Of a DNA stretch of 64,000 nt, positions 37,646 to 49,051 are shown one piece after another. This stretch comes from Sipunculus nudus. Taxonomy: Eukaryota > Annelida > Sipuncula > Golfingiida > Sipunculidae. A program made the translations under genes and the position numbers. The notes beneath the pieces are model-generated. The model ran no database searches. It saw nothing but the letters and a program-made list of their open reading frames with translations, and had not been told where the DNA came from. The DNA lies in the NCBI GenBank assembly GCA_026874595.1, contig CM049320.1, forward strand, positions 12,580,488 through 12,644,487, read 5' to 3'. How positions within the stretch are numbered: position 1 is the stretch's first letter; each line of letters begins with the position of its first letter.

Positions 37646-37896
37646 GTTCTGGTTTCCATAATGTCTCCCCTGGAGGAATTCACATGTATGGTGAAGAAAG
37701 AACAGAGAACTTCTCTACCACGCAGAAGCGCGTCAAGCGTGACTTCTCCATGTTTAGAACCCCGAGTGGCAAATATTATTGTTCTTGTTGTAATGTGACA
37801 TTCAGCTCTGACATCCAGTTCGCTCAACATGTAGACAGCAAAAAACACAAAATGAACAACGCCCTCCAAAAAACAACAGACAGTCTTGATTCATAG
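37646..37896 (+). CDS. ZMAT3: 3'-terminal exon of ZMAT3 (Wig-1)-like zinc-finger RNA-binding protein
   Basis: Partial CDS: the last ~83 residues and stop. A polypyrimidine tract plus TTGCAG ends at 37645, and the exon starts at the second base of a codon (phase-1 intron). Residues at 37739-37860 read K-R-D-F-S-M-F-R-TPSG-K-YYCSCCNV and then QFAQHVDSKKHK, giving C-x2-C-x12-H-x5-H, the U1/JAZ-type finger. The preceding RD-x-x-M-x-x-TPSG and the QH-x3-K-x-HK match what I recall of the third, C-terminal finger of vertebrate ZMAT3. That protein is a p53-induced nuclear factor that binds dsRNA and AU-rich elements to control mRNA stability and splicing. QKRVKR just upstream could be a nuclear signal. 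The two earlier fingers should lie in upstream exons; none was found in this window. ZNF346/ZNF385 relatives are an alternative but fit the TPSG block less well. Confidence 0.8.
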
Positions 37897-38385
37897 CAAG
37901 AGGGGGTGTGTGGAAACAGTTTTATATCAAACTTACATGCCATGCACTTGGCGGGGCATACTGTTATGGAAACCTCAGTCAGAAACTTGCACAATTAACT
38001 GTGAGGTTGACGATAATTAACAGACATTTCCAATGCACTCACTCAGGATGTAGCAAACACTCAACACTACAATAAATTCCTGGCACCTGTTTTGCAGCAT
38101 ACAGGAAAAGTTCCAGGTCTTTCCATGAAAATTCCTGGTAGTTGATTGTCAATCATTCTTTTGGAATAATCCTTGGAAGATGACAGTGGTAATTTCTGTA
38201 AAGTCTTTAAGAATGGTCAAATTCAAGAAAATTACTGGATCATTAATTCAAGAAATGTGTTATATTTTCTTCCACCTGGATCATTTGTTGAGGGATATTT
38301 TTGTTACTTTTAGTGACTTTTAATGAGATATTTAACCAATATATTACTCAGCTATTAATAAAGACAAAAATAGGGCCACAGTGAA
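37897..38385 (+). other. Probable 3' UTR of ZMAT3-like gene
   Basis: After the TAG stop at 37894-37896 the sequence loses coding character. Polyadenylation hexamers AATAAA occur at 38071-38076, about 175 nt past the stop, and again at 38357-38362. Either could end the transcript; the choice, and any longer 3' UTR, cannot be settled from sequence. Confidence 0.5.
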
Positions 38386-41300
38386 CATTGATTATTAATT
38401 GCAGTTTTAAATAAACAACAAATTTTACATCCTAAAAATAGTAGGTTTGCAGGTAAGCTATTTCACAAAAAAAAATGAATATGCATGAATGAAAAATAAA
38501 GAATGGTGCAAATGTAAAAGCCATTTAATGTATAGATTAAGCTGTGTGGAGGTATGTCTTTGTTACTTTATCAAATAGAAAAGTGGCATTACTAGTTAAG
38601 GTAATTAGCCATAGTGAAGGATGATTGGAAGGTATTGAGTTGAATACATGATCATTCTGCAGCCAGTAAAGACTTGCAAGAACAAGTCCCATATGCATGT
38701 TTATGATACTTGCGCCATTATGTATTGTTCTGGAACCAACCTTACAGCCAAGATGCCATACCTACAAATAACCTAGTATGGTTCTTACTGGTAATCTTTT
38801 AGTGTGTATCAGGTTGTTGTAAAAGTATAACTTGTTTTGTGATCTATTTATATCATTTGTTATTCAGAGTATTTTTCGTTATCTCATATCTTTGAATTGT
38901 TGGTATGCCCTTTTAATGCAAATGAAAACTCATGACATGTATGTATGATTTTAGAGGGTTCTCAGGAGAGCACAAACATCAGCCCACCTCACATATTCAG
39001 AAGGTCAAATAGATGGACCATTATTACCAACATCTTTAATTAAGATGAAGACTTTAGCTGAGGACAGGCAAATTCCTGTTGACAATGACTTGACTTGATC
39101 TAGAAAAAACTAATATTGTTTTCAATATTTCCTGACAATTTGGGGCTTACCATGGCAGAAATACTGTCTTTGTTTTGAGATATAGAATTTCACTTTACAT
39201 GGTCAATAAGTTACATACTGTCCATTTGTTATGGAAAAAAATATATATAGGAAAAAATGTGCCAGAGAATTATTCTTAATATATGGAAATACATTTCCTA
39301 CAGCCAAATTCATAGTTTGGTAATAAAATGGGAACTGAATTACCTTTTCTTGAGCTGAAAGAGTTACCACAGTAATTAATAGACCACCTGTAATGGGATT
39401 CAAATGCTGGTCTCTTGTATTGTGAGCCAGCACATAACCACTGGTCCAGCCCAGTAAACCAAAAACATGGTCAGCTACTTGTATATTTTGTTGTTTCTGG
39501 ACTGTGATTGTGATACATGATGGGCATTTTATATGTATGTCGTGGTCAGGTTATGTGAAGCTGGGCGTTATCATGTCATAAGGTCCTTTGTAGATGAAGT
39601 GTCAAGTAAGATGCACTAGGCACTCTTAACTGTACATTCATCCCCCTCACAATCATCTAATGCAAAAATGCCCATGCACAACACTATGCAGGCAGAAGAA
39701 ACGTTACCTATCATTTAAATTTATTGAAATTGCGCTAGTTATTACAGTTAATTTTCCTGTTGGGGTTCAGAGTTAATTTTAATGAACATATGCATAAGGT
39801 AAAACCTTTAGCAACTTATTAAGTAAAGTAGTCTTTAAAATTGAATTTCTCTTAGGTTCATAAAGGAATATAAGGTACTATAGGTACTACTTAGCCCCTA
39901 GTGATAATGAGTTATCTAAGATACATGTAACACACTTCCTGTTTGCTTGAAAATACTTAAATTTTTTTTGTCCGGGATTGAGTTTAAATGCCAGTGCACT
40001 AGCCGACACAATTTTTCATTTACCTCAAAACAAGTCATGAGAGCTGTATCAAACCAAGGTTTCAAAAAGGTATTTACCTAGGTGACTCTCTCTTCTCCTG
40101 ATACTCTACAGAACAGTACAGAGGTATATAACATAGACTTTATTCTCTGTAGAAGGCTTACATGTGGACCCAGTGACTCACCCAACACCTGGCTGCAGAA
40201 CAACACTAAACAATATACGTTTATAAACATATCATCACTTTTTACATCACATGCACCTACCAATCAGGCTAAACTGTCTGCTGGATGATTTAACATAGAC
40301 TGACGTTTAAACCAAATGCACATCTGCACAGGGTCTTGCTTTAAATACTGAAGGTATCTATTATATTATTATTGTTTCTTCCAGTTTAAGATAGGCTGGC
40401 ATACTTAGTTCTTTTACTTCAGCATTTACTGTTCCTTTCACCAAAGCACCCAATATACAGCATTTTTTACAAGCATGTCAGATGTACCAAAGATATACAA
40501 ATGTTTACCAAGGGCATCAAATATTGAAATGGTTTCTGGTTTAAAACAGGTGTTTTTTTGTGTTCTAAATTTAGACTAAGATTAATGTGTTCAAAGATGT
40601 TACCACTTACCACCAAAGAGTTTGCATTTATAATCACACTTGGTTTAACCTTAATCATAGAGTCCATGAGTGCTTGTTACACACATAGGACACATACTGG
40701 ATACAATCTGTTGTATGCTGTTATCCCTTTTTGGGTGGCCAATTTGTTTTGATGATCTTTAAAAGTCTAATAATTTTGTGAAGCACATTTTACAACAATA
40801 ACCCGGGTGAAAAGTTGTTCATGTTTATTCATGAGATGTAAATTTTAGCACTCAGAAACTTAAGGGGAAGTATCCACAAACTATTTGTCTGTATTGAAGC
40901 AGAGGATGGTCGTTTACCTTGAATATTTTCCTATTCCAATGGGTGTTTTTTTTTAAAGAAGTCTGCTCTGCAGCAGATGATACAGATTCCTTGAAAAGGG
41001 AAAAAAGAAAAGAAAAAAAATGTATTGAAATATTGGTAATACATCTAGTTATGTTTCCTGAAGTTTGTTGACAGTCAAAGCTCAAATATACCTTGAGACT
41101 GATCCTAAGGCTTGCAAACTCTGAAAGAAAAAATTATGTAGACATATGATCCCCAGCTAGACTGATTGACATTTAATTGGTTCACAGAAATGAAGGACAT
41201 GTCAGGTAAAAGCACAAATAATATATAATGTTCATGGTCGTGTTCGGGTGTATGGTCCATTAGGGGTGTACAATCAGCCAGGTTTTTGTGGAAGCAGGTT

Positions 41301-42600
41301 TTAATTAGACATCCTTGAGATTCAAAGTATTGCAATTGTTGGAATATAGTGTCAGATTTCAGGAATGAACCCCGAACATCTGAGTACGGGATTAATTTAT
41401 CTTGGTCATGTCTCCTACATACAAAAGCTGAAGGCTTCAGTTAATGAAAACCCAGAGACACAATCCTACAGTGATAATGATTACTTTTGTGTTGAATATG
41501 TCATAGACTTTAATTAAAATCTCTGAAAAGTCCACCAGATCTGTATCTGTCATGTGATACTTATGAAGAGAAATCGGACACACTTTTGGTTTTACTGCAT
41601 TTTTTTTATCCACTTGCACAGACATTTTGTTGTTTTGATAACTTCAGTAAGTAAAGAAAGTTTTTATTATTATTATTATTTCAAACAAGTGACATGTATT
41701 TTTTTTGTATATTAAAATTTATTTTAACTGTTCAAATTTGTAAAAATCGTGATGTTACAGTACAATTTCAACTGAACAGGTTTGGGGACAATCAGTACAT
41801 TTGAATAATCGATCTTTTAGATAAAATAATGTTAATTAAAATTACTTAATATAGATTGTTACGATGTTGACATTTTGCATAATTATGTTTTTAATAATGA
41901 GACTACCTTAGTTAACAGAGTGTTTGGGTCTGTCTGACCTTCTCTGTTAAACAGTCCATGGCCATTTGTCATTTAACTTGAATTTGTCAATAAAATATGT
42001 TTAGCCGTATAACAATATATTAACTTGAATATCTTGGTGCCAACTACACTATTGGCATATCAGTGTATGCACATGTTTTAGGTAAGGTATAACTTATATG
42101 TAAAACTGTGCAAACTGTCAATGTTCAAACACAATTGTGATATCTTCCAGTGACTGTCGTGTATATAGGATTGGAACTGTCTTGTGTAGTTTTTGTACAG
42201 CAGTCTATAACTGCTTGCAAAAGTATCATATTCATGCAATGCGGTGCATTTTATGTTGAATGTGCATTAGTGACGCTAGTGCTAAGTTTTGTTTCTGTAT
42301 CATGGTTTGATGTTGCATCTATCAAGATATTATAAATGTAAATACAAGATGTTAATATATGGTGCCATTTGCTGCTTACTTAATTATTAAGTGATATGAT
42401 TACGTCATTTTGTTGTGTGTCAAGTATTATACCATGTATGTTAGCTAGGTAACAGTAATAGTGTAACATAGTTATCAGTAGTAAAGTAACAGTTGAAATT
42501 CCGTTTAATTAAAAATAAATGAAGGACGCCCGTTTAAAATGGACCTCTTCTTTATGTTTTTACACTTTAATAAATTAATGCACAGGTATATTATAGTTTC
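38386..42600. other. AT-rich, CpG-poor noncoding sequence
   Basis: This is the downstream flank of the ZMAT3-like gene. Apart from a SINE-like head (39390-39450) no feature is supported. Short overlapping frames on both strands at 40078-41625 have no domain. CpG starts to reappear from about 42400. Confidence 0.5.
39390..39450 (-). repeat. tRNA-derived SINE head
   Basis: On the minus strand TGGACCAGTGGTTATGTGC (complement of 39430-39448) is a good A box, and GCATTTGAATCCC (complement of 39395-39407) a good B box. About 22 bp separate them, with GCTGGCTCACAATACAAGAG between, as in a tRNA anticodon arm. No intact tRNA acceptor stem is evident, so this is a SINE head rather than a tRNA gene. 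The tail would extend toward lower coordinates. Confidence 0.6.
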
Positions 42601-42686
42601 CTTGTGTGATAACTCGTTTGTTTACAACCAGTTCACTGTATAGAAATCCGTGCACAGACATATGAATGCATGCGAAATATGGAAGG

Positions 42687-42734
42687 TCAAGGTCAATTTA
42701 TTGACAGGGCCTAAAGGTTAATGGTTCAAGGTCA
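42687..42734 (+). promoter_or_regulatory. Pair of TCAAGGTCA (ERR/NR5A-type) sites
   Basis: TCAAGGTCA occurs at 42687-42695 and again at 42726-42734, 39 bp apart. This nonamer is the extended half-site of monomer-binding nuclear receptors such as ERR and NR5A (FTZ-F1). The pair lies close to the CpG compositional boundary, which makes it a plausible regulatory segment. Chance or repeat origin is possible. Confidence 0.3.
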
Positions 42735-43048
42735 TGTACATGTGAAGAAAATAATTTCCTGAATGGTTGAGGCTAGATTAAAGGTTTGTTCGGTGTTTAT
42801 TCCTATTGTACACATTATACTAATTGTAGTTGCCTTTAATCGACCTACAGCTATACGTAAGCCGTTATCATAAAAGAAAGCAGGAAGGAAAGAAGACAAA
42901 ATTGACCAAAAACTTTTAGATACTAATAAACGTAAGACATAGCATATATTTTTAAAAGAATTTTTACAAGTATATAAAGGTTTCATTCCGACCCTGCCGA
43001 CGGTCCAAATATTTGTCAGATAAAAGATAACCAATGCTCTGTAGATTG

Positions 43049-43121
43049 ACTCCCGCTCTTTGAACCGTGTTGAGGTCTGTGAATCATAGACCACAACATG
43101 CAGGGGGCAAAGAGCGGGAGT
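43049..43121. other. Long hairpin with 14-bp perfect outer stem and 10-bp inner stem
   Basis: ACTCCCGCTCTTTG (43049-43062) pairs perfectly with CAAAGAGCGGGAGT (43108-43121). Inside it, GTTGAGGTCT (43069-43078) pairs with AGACCACAAC (43088-43097) with one mismatch, closing a 9-nt loop. The whole foldback is 73 nt, near the size of a miRNA precursor, but the internal loop (6 versus 10 nt) is large. It could also be a foldback repeat. Confidence 0.55.
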
Positions 43122-43599
43122 AGACTATGAAGGTTATATAGCCAGGTAAAAACAATAAAACTGTGGTTCGGGGTTGATCAGAGATCTAAGAAGTATACAG
43201 CTAAGCATAAACAGGAAAAATATGAAGTTCATTGATGAGTTATGGTATATAAAGAGGGGTGCCAAAAAGTGAAACAGATAACCAAGTCCTGGCAAAGATT
43301 ACTTTCTTAGAATTGTCGATTAAAGTCAAAGTATAGTTTTATTTTTATTTTTTTTTTCGATTTTTATAAACAATTTGGTTCCATTAGTTTGACAAAAATG
43401 TTGGATTTTTACAGACATATGACAAGGCCGTGTCCTCAGAGCAAAATACCACCACAAAAAAGGCCGTGAAAATACTTCCTTCTACTTAGGAAAAAAAAAG
43501 GAGACGAAATAGTAGGGTGTTAGAGAGAGGTATGAACGGTCTAGTGTTCCTGCGTTGAGGAGAGGAATGCAATAAAGAATAGAGAATGATCAGTATTGT

Positions 43600-44153
43600 T
43601 GTTTTTTAGGCGGCCTTGCGTTAATGCACGCGTCTTGCGGGGATACCGATGACGCGTCATAAATTTATCTCGCGCCTCAAACATGGGATGCTGGCATGCT
43701 GCGGATGGTTGCTATGGTGATTCGTCTTTAGGATGAATTCTTTGAGGCCTCATCTGTTTTCTCTCAGACTAATCTTCACAAGTGGTTCCGTATGATGCAT
43801 GCGCACATAGTATTTCATACGGGACATTTAAAACTATCAGAAGAAACCGCCGAGGTCCTGCTTTGAACACAGGAAGGTCTGTGTCTGCTATTTTAACACA
43901 GACCTACGATTGATCCGATCTAAACCGCTTTCTGCTCAATCTATTAGAGTGGCTTTATGAATTCAATGGTTCTTTTTATATACACTGGTTTCTTAGCGAT
44001 TTCAGGACCATTGGGTAACCTTATTTTAGCTCGTTAACCTTAAAACCGCAAGCCACAGAAGCTTTCCCGAGGGAAAATGCCTCTTCTAAAAACATGGCTT
44101 CATCATAGGGACGAGTTGGTTTCTTCAACACATGCAAAAATTCTGTCGATCAA
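43600..44153 (+). promoter_or_regulatory. CpG-rich candidate promoter / first-exon region
   Basis: About 22 CpG were counted in 43621-44100, against none in 28081-28560. The region includes the 12-bp palindrome ATGACGCGTCAT (43649-43660), an NRF1-like TGCATGCGCA near 43796, and a donor-like AAG|GTATGA at 44154 that could end an untranslated first exon. No TATA box or long reading frame is obvious. It may simply be unmethylated intergenic DNA rather than a promoter. Confidence 0.25.
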
Positions 44154-46562
44154 GGTATGAATGGATTTTCAAAAAGTTACCATTAGTGTTTTACGCTGGT
44201 TTTATCCAATTCCATTGGGAGCATTTAAGAGTTTATTTTCTTCAAAACCATACGCGAAAGACGCTGTCAGGCATGGTACAGTTGCATATATATCTGAGAA
44301 TTTTCTAGAGTTTTGTCATTGCATGGCTTGTTGCGTCGTCATTTTTGTTTTCTTCTACTCCATTTTTGCTTAAAGTGTGACAGCTGAATAAGGTTCTATT
44401 GGTAGAACCTAAAAAATATTTTGAAAAATGCCATGCGGTGCATTTTTTTTAAATCTCTTGATGGATTGTCAGTCATTATGAAGGGATCATCATCATTTGG
44501 GACAGCTTTATCCCACCTGGAAATGTCTTCCAATATTCACATAATATATTAAAGACCACAATGTTAATACCATTTAAAAACATTGAGTATATCCCATAGG
44601 ATTGAATATCGAATATGTGAAGGTTTATTTGGTAAAGTCAGGTTAACTCGTTCGTATTTGTATAATTGACTGAAAATTTTAAGTTAGTAAAATACAGGAC
44701 ATTCCCAGCTCCTAAAAATACCAATGACCGTTTTAAGTAATTTTTTGTTAAACTCTATATACCAGTCACATCAGTTTGTGGCCTGCCACATTTCATTCAT
44801 TTGCTAAACTCTGTTTTTACATTTGTTTGAAAAAATTGTTTTTTTTTTCGACATTTGTCCGACAGACTATGCGTCTTGTACAACGAGTTTCAATCAGAAG
44901 TGGTATATAATACTGTATAGTAAATCTTTCACTGGGTCCGTCTTTTACTTAATCTTTTACTGTAATAAAATTTCACTATTTACGTGAACAGCGGTGTCCC
45001 AACGGGTACACGAAATCTTATTTTATCGATTTCTGCCATCTGGGGTAAAAATCTGATGATCTTCCTAAAAAGCCAAACCGTTCCAGCAGATTTATCATCG
45101 AACTTCCTCTTCCTGTTTTTATGGAACTGGACGCTTTCCCATGCGTGACACCCGATCTATCTTTATCATGGATTCAACATCTTTCAAAAAGAGCACGAGC
45201 TTGAAATGCACCATGGTATACGAGCTGTATACGACTAAATTTTAGTATACTTTTTAGAATATAAAATTAATCACATATTCTATATTCGTTCACAATTTAC
45301 GTGCACGAATAGAGTATACGTTTACAGCCAGTGTCAAATCTCAGTTTGTAGTCCCGTACAGATGTCATCATGATGCACTGCATAGTATATAGGAGTAGCA
45401 TTACTGTAATATGAATCAGAAATAGTTATAATAATAATTAGTATTAACATTTACGTCTTTAATTTCAACACTGTTGTGGGTTTCCGCTCTTCTTGGAATA
45501 GAAAATGTTTATTTTGCTGTTTTGAAAGCAATTAAATCTTTTTACTGTGATTGTAAAAGCTATTGATTTGAATGTGGATTTTGTTTATTGTTTTCTTATA
45601 TACATCGTAAGCGCATATGTATGCTTTCCATGGACCATGAGAATTGAACCATACCATTAATTTAGGAAGTGCATGTCTTTAACAATTATTTAGATCATAG
45701 TGGGTGTATTTGTATAACAGATCAATGCCGCTGCGCCATGAGCCAGTTTCGATTAGTGGTTGATTTCGCTTGGGGACACAGGAAATACAGGCACAGCTAA
45801 CAATCGATTGATTTGAAACCAAACTGCAGAAATCTGTAGAACAGGGGCCTTTTTCTGTTCTTTGGTTTTGTGCAAATGTTTTGTTCTTACGTGAGCCGGT
45901 GTCTTAAAGGCCTCAGATTCCATGCTTCTAAAAGCTTAAACTGGTAATGGGCTTAGCATGGTAACTGATACACGGGTCACGTGACATCGTCTTAGGGTTA
46001 AGCACGTCTTCGTTTTCTCCTGAGTATAAGCATTAGATAATGGACCTTATTTCTCCTTGTGTACCTGTATTCTTATATATCCGGTATATCTGTCCATACA
46101 AGCCATGATGAAACTTGTCACTTTTTATTTAAACACACAACAGACGTTTACATATATGAACGTATTAAAAAACGTAAAGATATATTATGGATGTTTTACC
46201 ATTGCTGGCCAGTAATGATAAAGCGAATAAGTATATGTTGAATAAACTTTTATCCCACATGCACTTCTATATATACATCAGTAATTATTATTATAGGGAA
46301 TTTTGTTTTCGACAACTGCGATGTTCTGCACTGAACAATAAGAATAATTTATATATTTAATATTCTGCATATTCAACAGTCTCATCTGGCATACATTTAA
46401 ACACAGTGGCAAATACGTCACTGGACAGTGGGTGATGAACTACATGACTGTTCTGCATTTATTGTATCTCTCATTTTTTACATGTAAATGCGATAACTGC
46501 CCATTACCCCGGGACACATGCCTCAGTCTGATTTTTGGCCCTGTGCCAGAAACGGTGTTATC

Positions 46563-46638
46563 AGACCAACGAGAGCGGGTATCGCATGTTTAAAATTCGG
46601 GTTGGATGCAAAATGCAATGTTACGCTCTCGTTGGTCT
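46563..46638. other. Hairpin with 15-bp perfect stem
   Basis: AGACCAACGAGAGCG (46563-46577) is the exact reverse complement of CGCTCTCGTTGGTCT (46624-46638). They enclose a 46-nt loop with a weaker inner GCAT/ATGC pairing. A second near-inverted pair, GCAGCGGTTACA and TGTATAACCGCTGC, follows at about 46702-46754. The cluster could be a foldback mobile element or a structured RNA. Confidence 0.55.
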
Positions 46639-48172
46639 CTTTATGGTTCTTTGCTTTGTGCGCCCCCTGGTGTTCTTACACAGAGAACCTTGCCATACAA
46701 AGCAGCGGTTACATGAAAAGGGTGTCATGGACGCCTGCAGTGTATAACCGCTGCGTGAAGAGCGTAATTTTGTTTAAATATAACAATTAACAACTAAAAA
46801 AGTATTCGGAAGTGAAGTTGTGTACTCCACCCAGCGCTGCTCTTGTGCATATAATTCTTGTGAATTCCGTTCAGTAAATCATCATGTGCATGAATCAGTT
46901 TAAGGCGGTATATATTAACGATTTTTCACTTTACAGCACACCGAACACACTGATGTTCACAGAAGACTATATAGGAACATATATATGTATGAAGCACATG
47001 CACAGCCAATGTATAAAGCGTATATGTTCAGATATGAGATACATGTGAGACATATATACCTTCTATTGCTTTTAAGTTTATATATACCAAGTATACTATG
47101 TATACTAATTATGTTACACTTATTACGTATCCTTTGCACTTGTTTTATGTATATGTAGATAAAAGTCTATATTTATATGACAATGTTGTACGCGCGTGAC
47201 ACGTGACGGTGCCAGTATGTCTTATGTATTTATTGCTTCAATATGTACATCGTCTTCTGTGAGTGCACATCGCCGAAAACCATTTTGTATCTTGATATCC
47301 AAGTGTAATCACGGATAAGAATAAACTTAGTTTCAGTTAATTGTCTGTGTTGTTTTATTATATGACAATAGTTGTGCATTCTCAACTAGAAAGGAACCGC
47401 ATATCCCCGCCAACAATCTGGATCACCATATCGGGAATGTTGTTCCAGGGTTCGGCTCAAACGTTGATGTGTGGTACTGTAAGTTCAGGAAACGTTACTA
47501 TAATCCAAGCCGTGATAAATGTCATGGTTCAGCAACTTGATTGTTGCATCACAGGTCTGCTCTGTCCACCAGACGAAGGACGGCTCCAATGAGATGACAC
47601 CCGTACACATTTCAGGCAGTGGCAGTTTTCACCTCGTTCGGAAATTTTCACTTACACCGTCACCCTTCCGCCAAAGGTTTATATAAACTAGAAACGAATC
47701 TCTTCTGTTGGCCAATGAGATGGCCGAGACTACTTGTCTCATCTGTTAAACTTCAAAATTTGTTACATTTCAAGAAAACACCTGCTGTTTACATTACCAA
47801 ATATTACTTATTAACTGAAGTCCTTACCACAAGAACACCAATGTTTATGTGCCTTAAAACAATTCTTATCCAACACACTGGAACGTACTGTACTTCGGTG
47901 AATCTAAGTCTGCGCGTAGGGTGACAGTCTCTTTTATAGTAGAGAGTGAATGGCGATGGTCGAGATAGCACTATCTCCCAAAGGCAAAGACTCGGTTTAC
48001 ACAGAGATGTATATTATGGTGATCCACATTAACTCCAGTATTTGATTGTTCTTTGGCTGTTAACTAAAAATACACAAAATTTCATCCGCATCCATTCACT
48101 ACTTTTTCAGTATAAATGCTATAACAAGCCTTACTTCGGAGCTATAATAACGACCGACTTTGGTATAATAAC

Positions 48173-48174
<2 letters not shown>

Positions 48175-48228
<54 letters not shown>
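48175..48228. repeat. (TA)n microsatellite
   Basis: About 54 bp of alternating AT. Confidence 0.97.
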
Positions 48229-48230
<2 letters not shown>

Positions 48231-49051
48231 TTGTGTTAGCACGTGCGATCGAGTCTATTGGAGATCTATAGATAAAATATAAAAGCAGATATTAATTATT
48301 ATCATATTTCTTGTTATTATAACCATAAGGAATATAAATAAAATTCACGTATTTCTTCAAATATGATTTGAACTTTATATTTGCTCACGGTCTCCATATT
48401 TTGCAGTTGTCAGTGATTACATTGTCGCCGACATGCGTAAGATTTTCAGTTTATAATTATCCTCTGATGATGCGCCAAAATTAAATAATAATCATAATAA
48501 TAAGACGGCCAAGGTGTTTTTGCGTGCTTTGCTCATATGAAGCACGCAATGAATTAACTATTGTAAAGTGTTAATTGTGTTTACTTAGTGATGCCATCAG
48601 TTTCATAAATGCTGGATAGGTGGCGCCAGTGTGGTGTTACTTTGCTTCGAATATTTTTATTAAGATTTCTCTGATTTAGGGACCGAGTGGTGAGTGTGTC
48701 TTTTTGAAGAAGGTTTGTGTCCCCTGTGTTATTTTAACAGAGTAATATAATAATGAATGGAAGTAGATGCCTATGAAAACAGTGATATAGTCAACACCAT
48801 CTGAATCCAAGTGCAAGTCCGAGTCCTTGAAATTCCAGTCCAAGTCAACCTTCTGCAAGTCCAAATCAGTTGGATACCGAATCCAAGTCAGAGCCCGAGT
48901 CCAATACAATTATCCTTAAAGAGCATATTTAAACCCATTTTAAGTTATAGTTCACACATGCTTATACTCTTAATTATGAATTATGGTTGACTACATTTAT
49001 ATAGATGGTGAGCAAACTGTTGTATTTTTTTTAATATGTAACAGAGTTTTT

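Larger units (their letters stand above)
44160..49050. other. Noncoding, CpG-containing sequence; no gene recognised
   Basis: Frames at 44161-44373, 46518-46790, 47341-47592 and 47619-47924 are unrecognised. The two overlapping frames around 46518-46790 run across a foldback, which explains their presence on the same DNA. 48771-48905 has words of the form CCAAGTC/CGAGTCC repeated every ~6-12 bp, a degenerate short repeat. Confidence 0.45.

Noticed and set aside
42732..43094. 120-codon minus-strand frame
   Set aside because: No recognised domain, and its start overlaps the 43049-43121 hairpin. Not called.
46518..46790. 90- and 70-codon overlapping plus-strand frames with many Cys and Trp
   Set aside because: They cross an inverted repeat, lack any known spacing pattern, and overlap each other in different phases.
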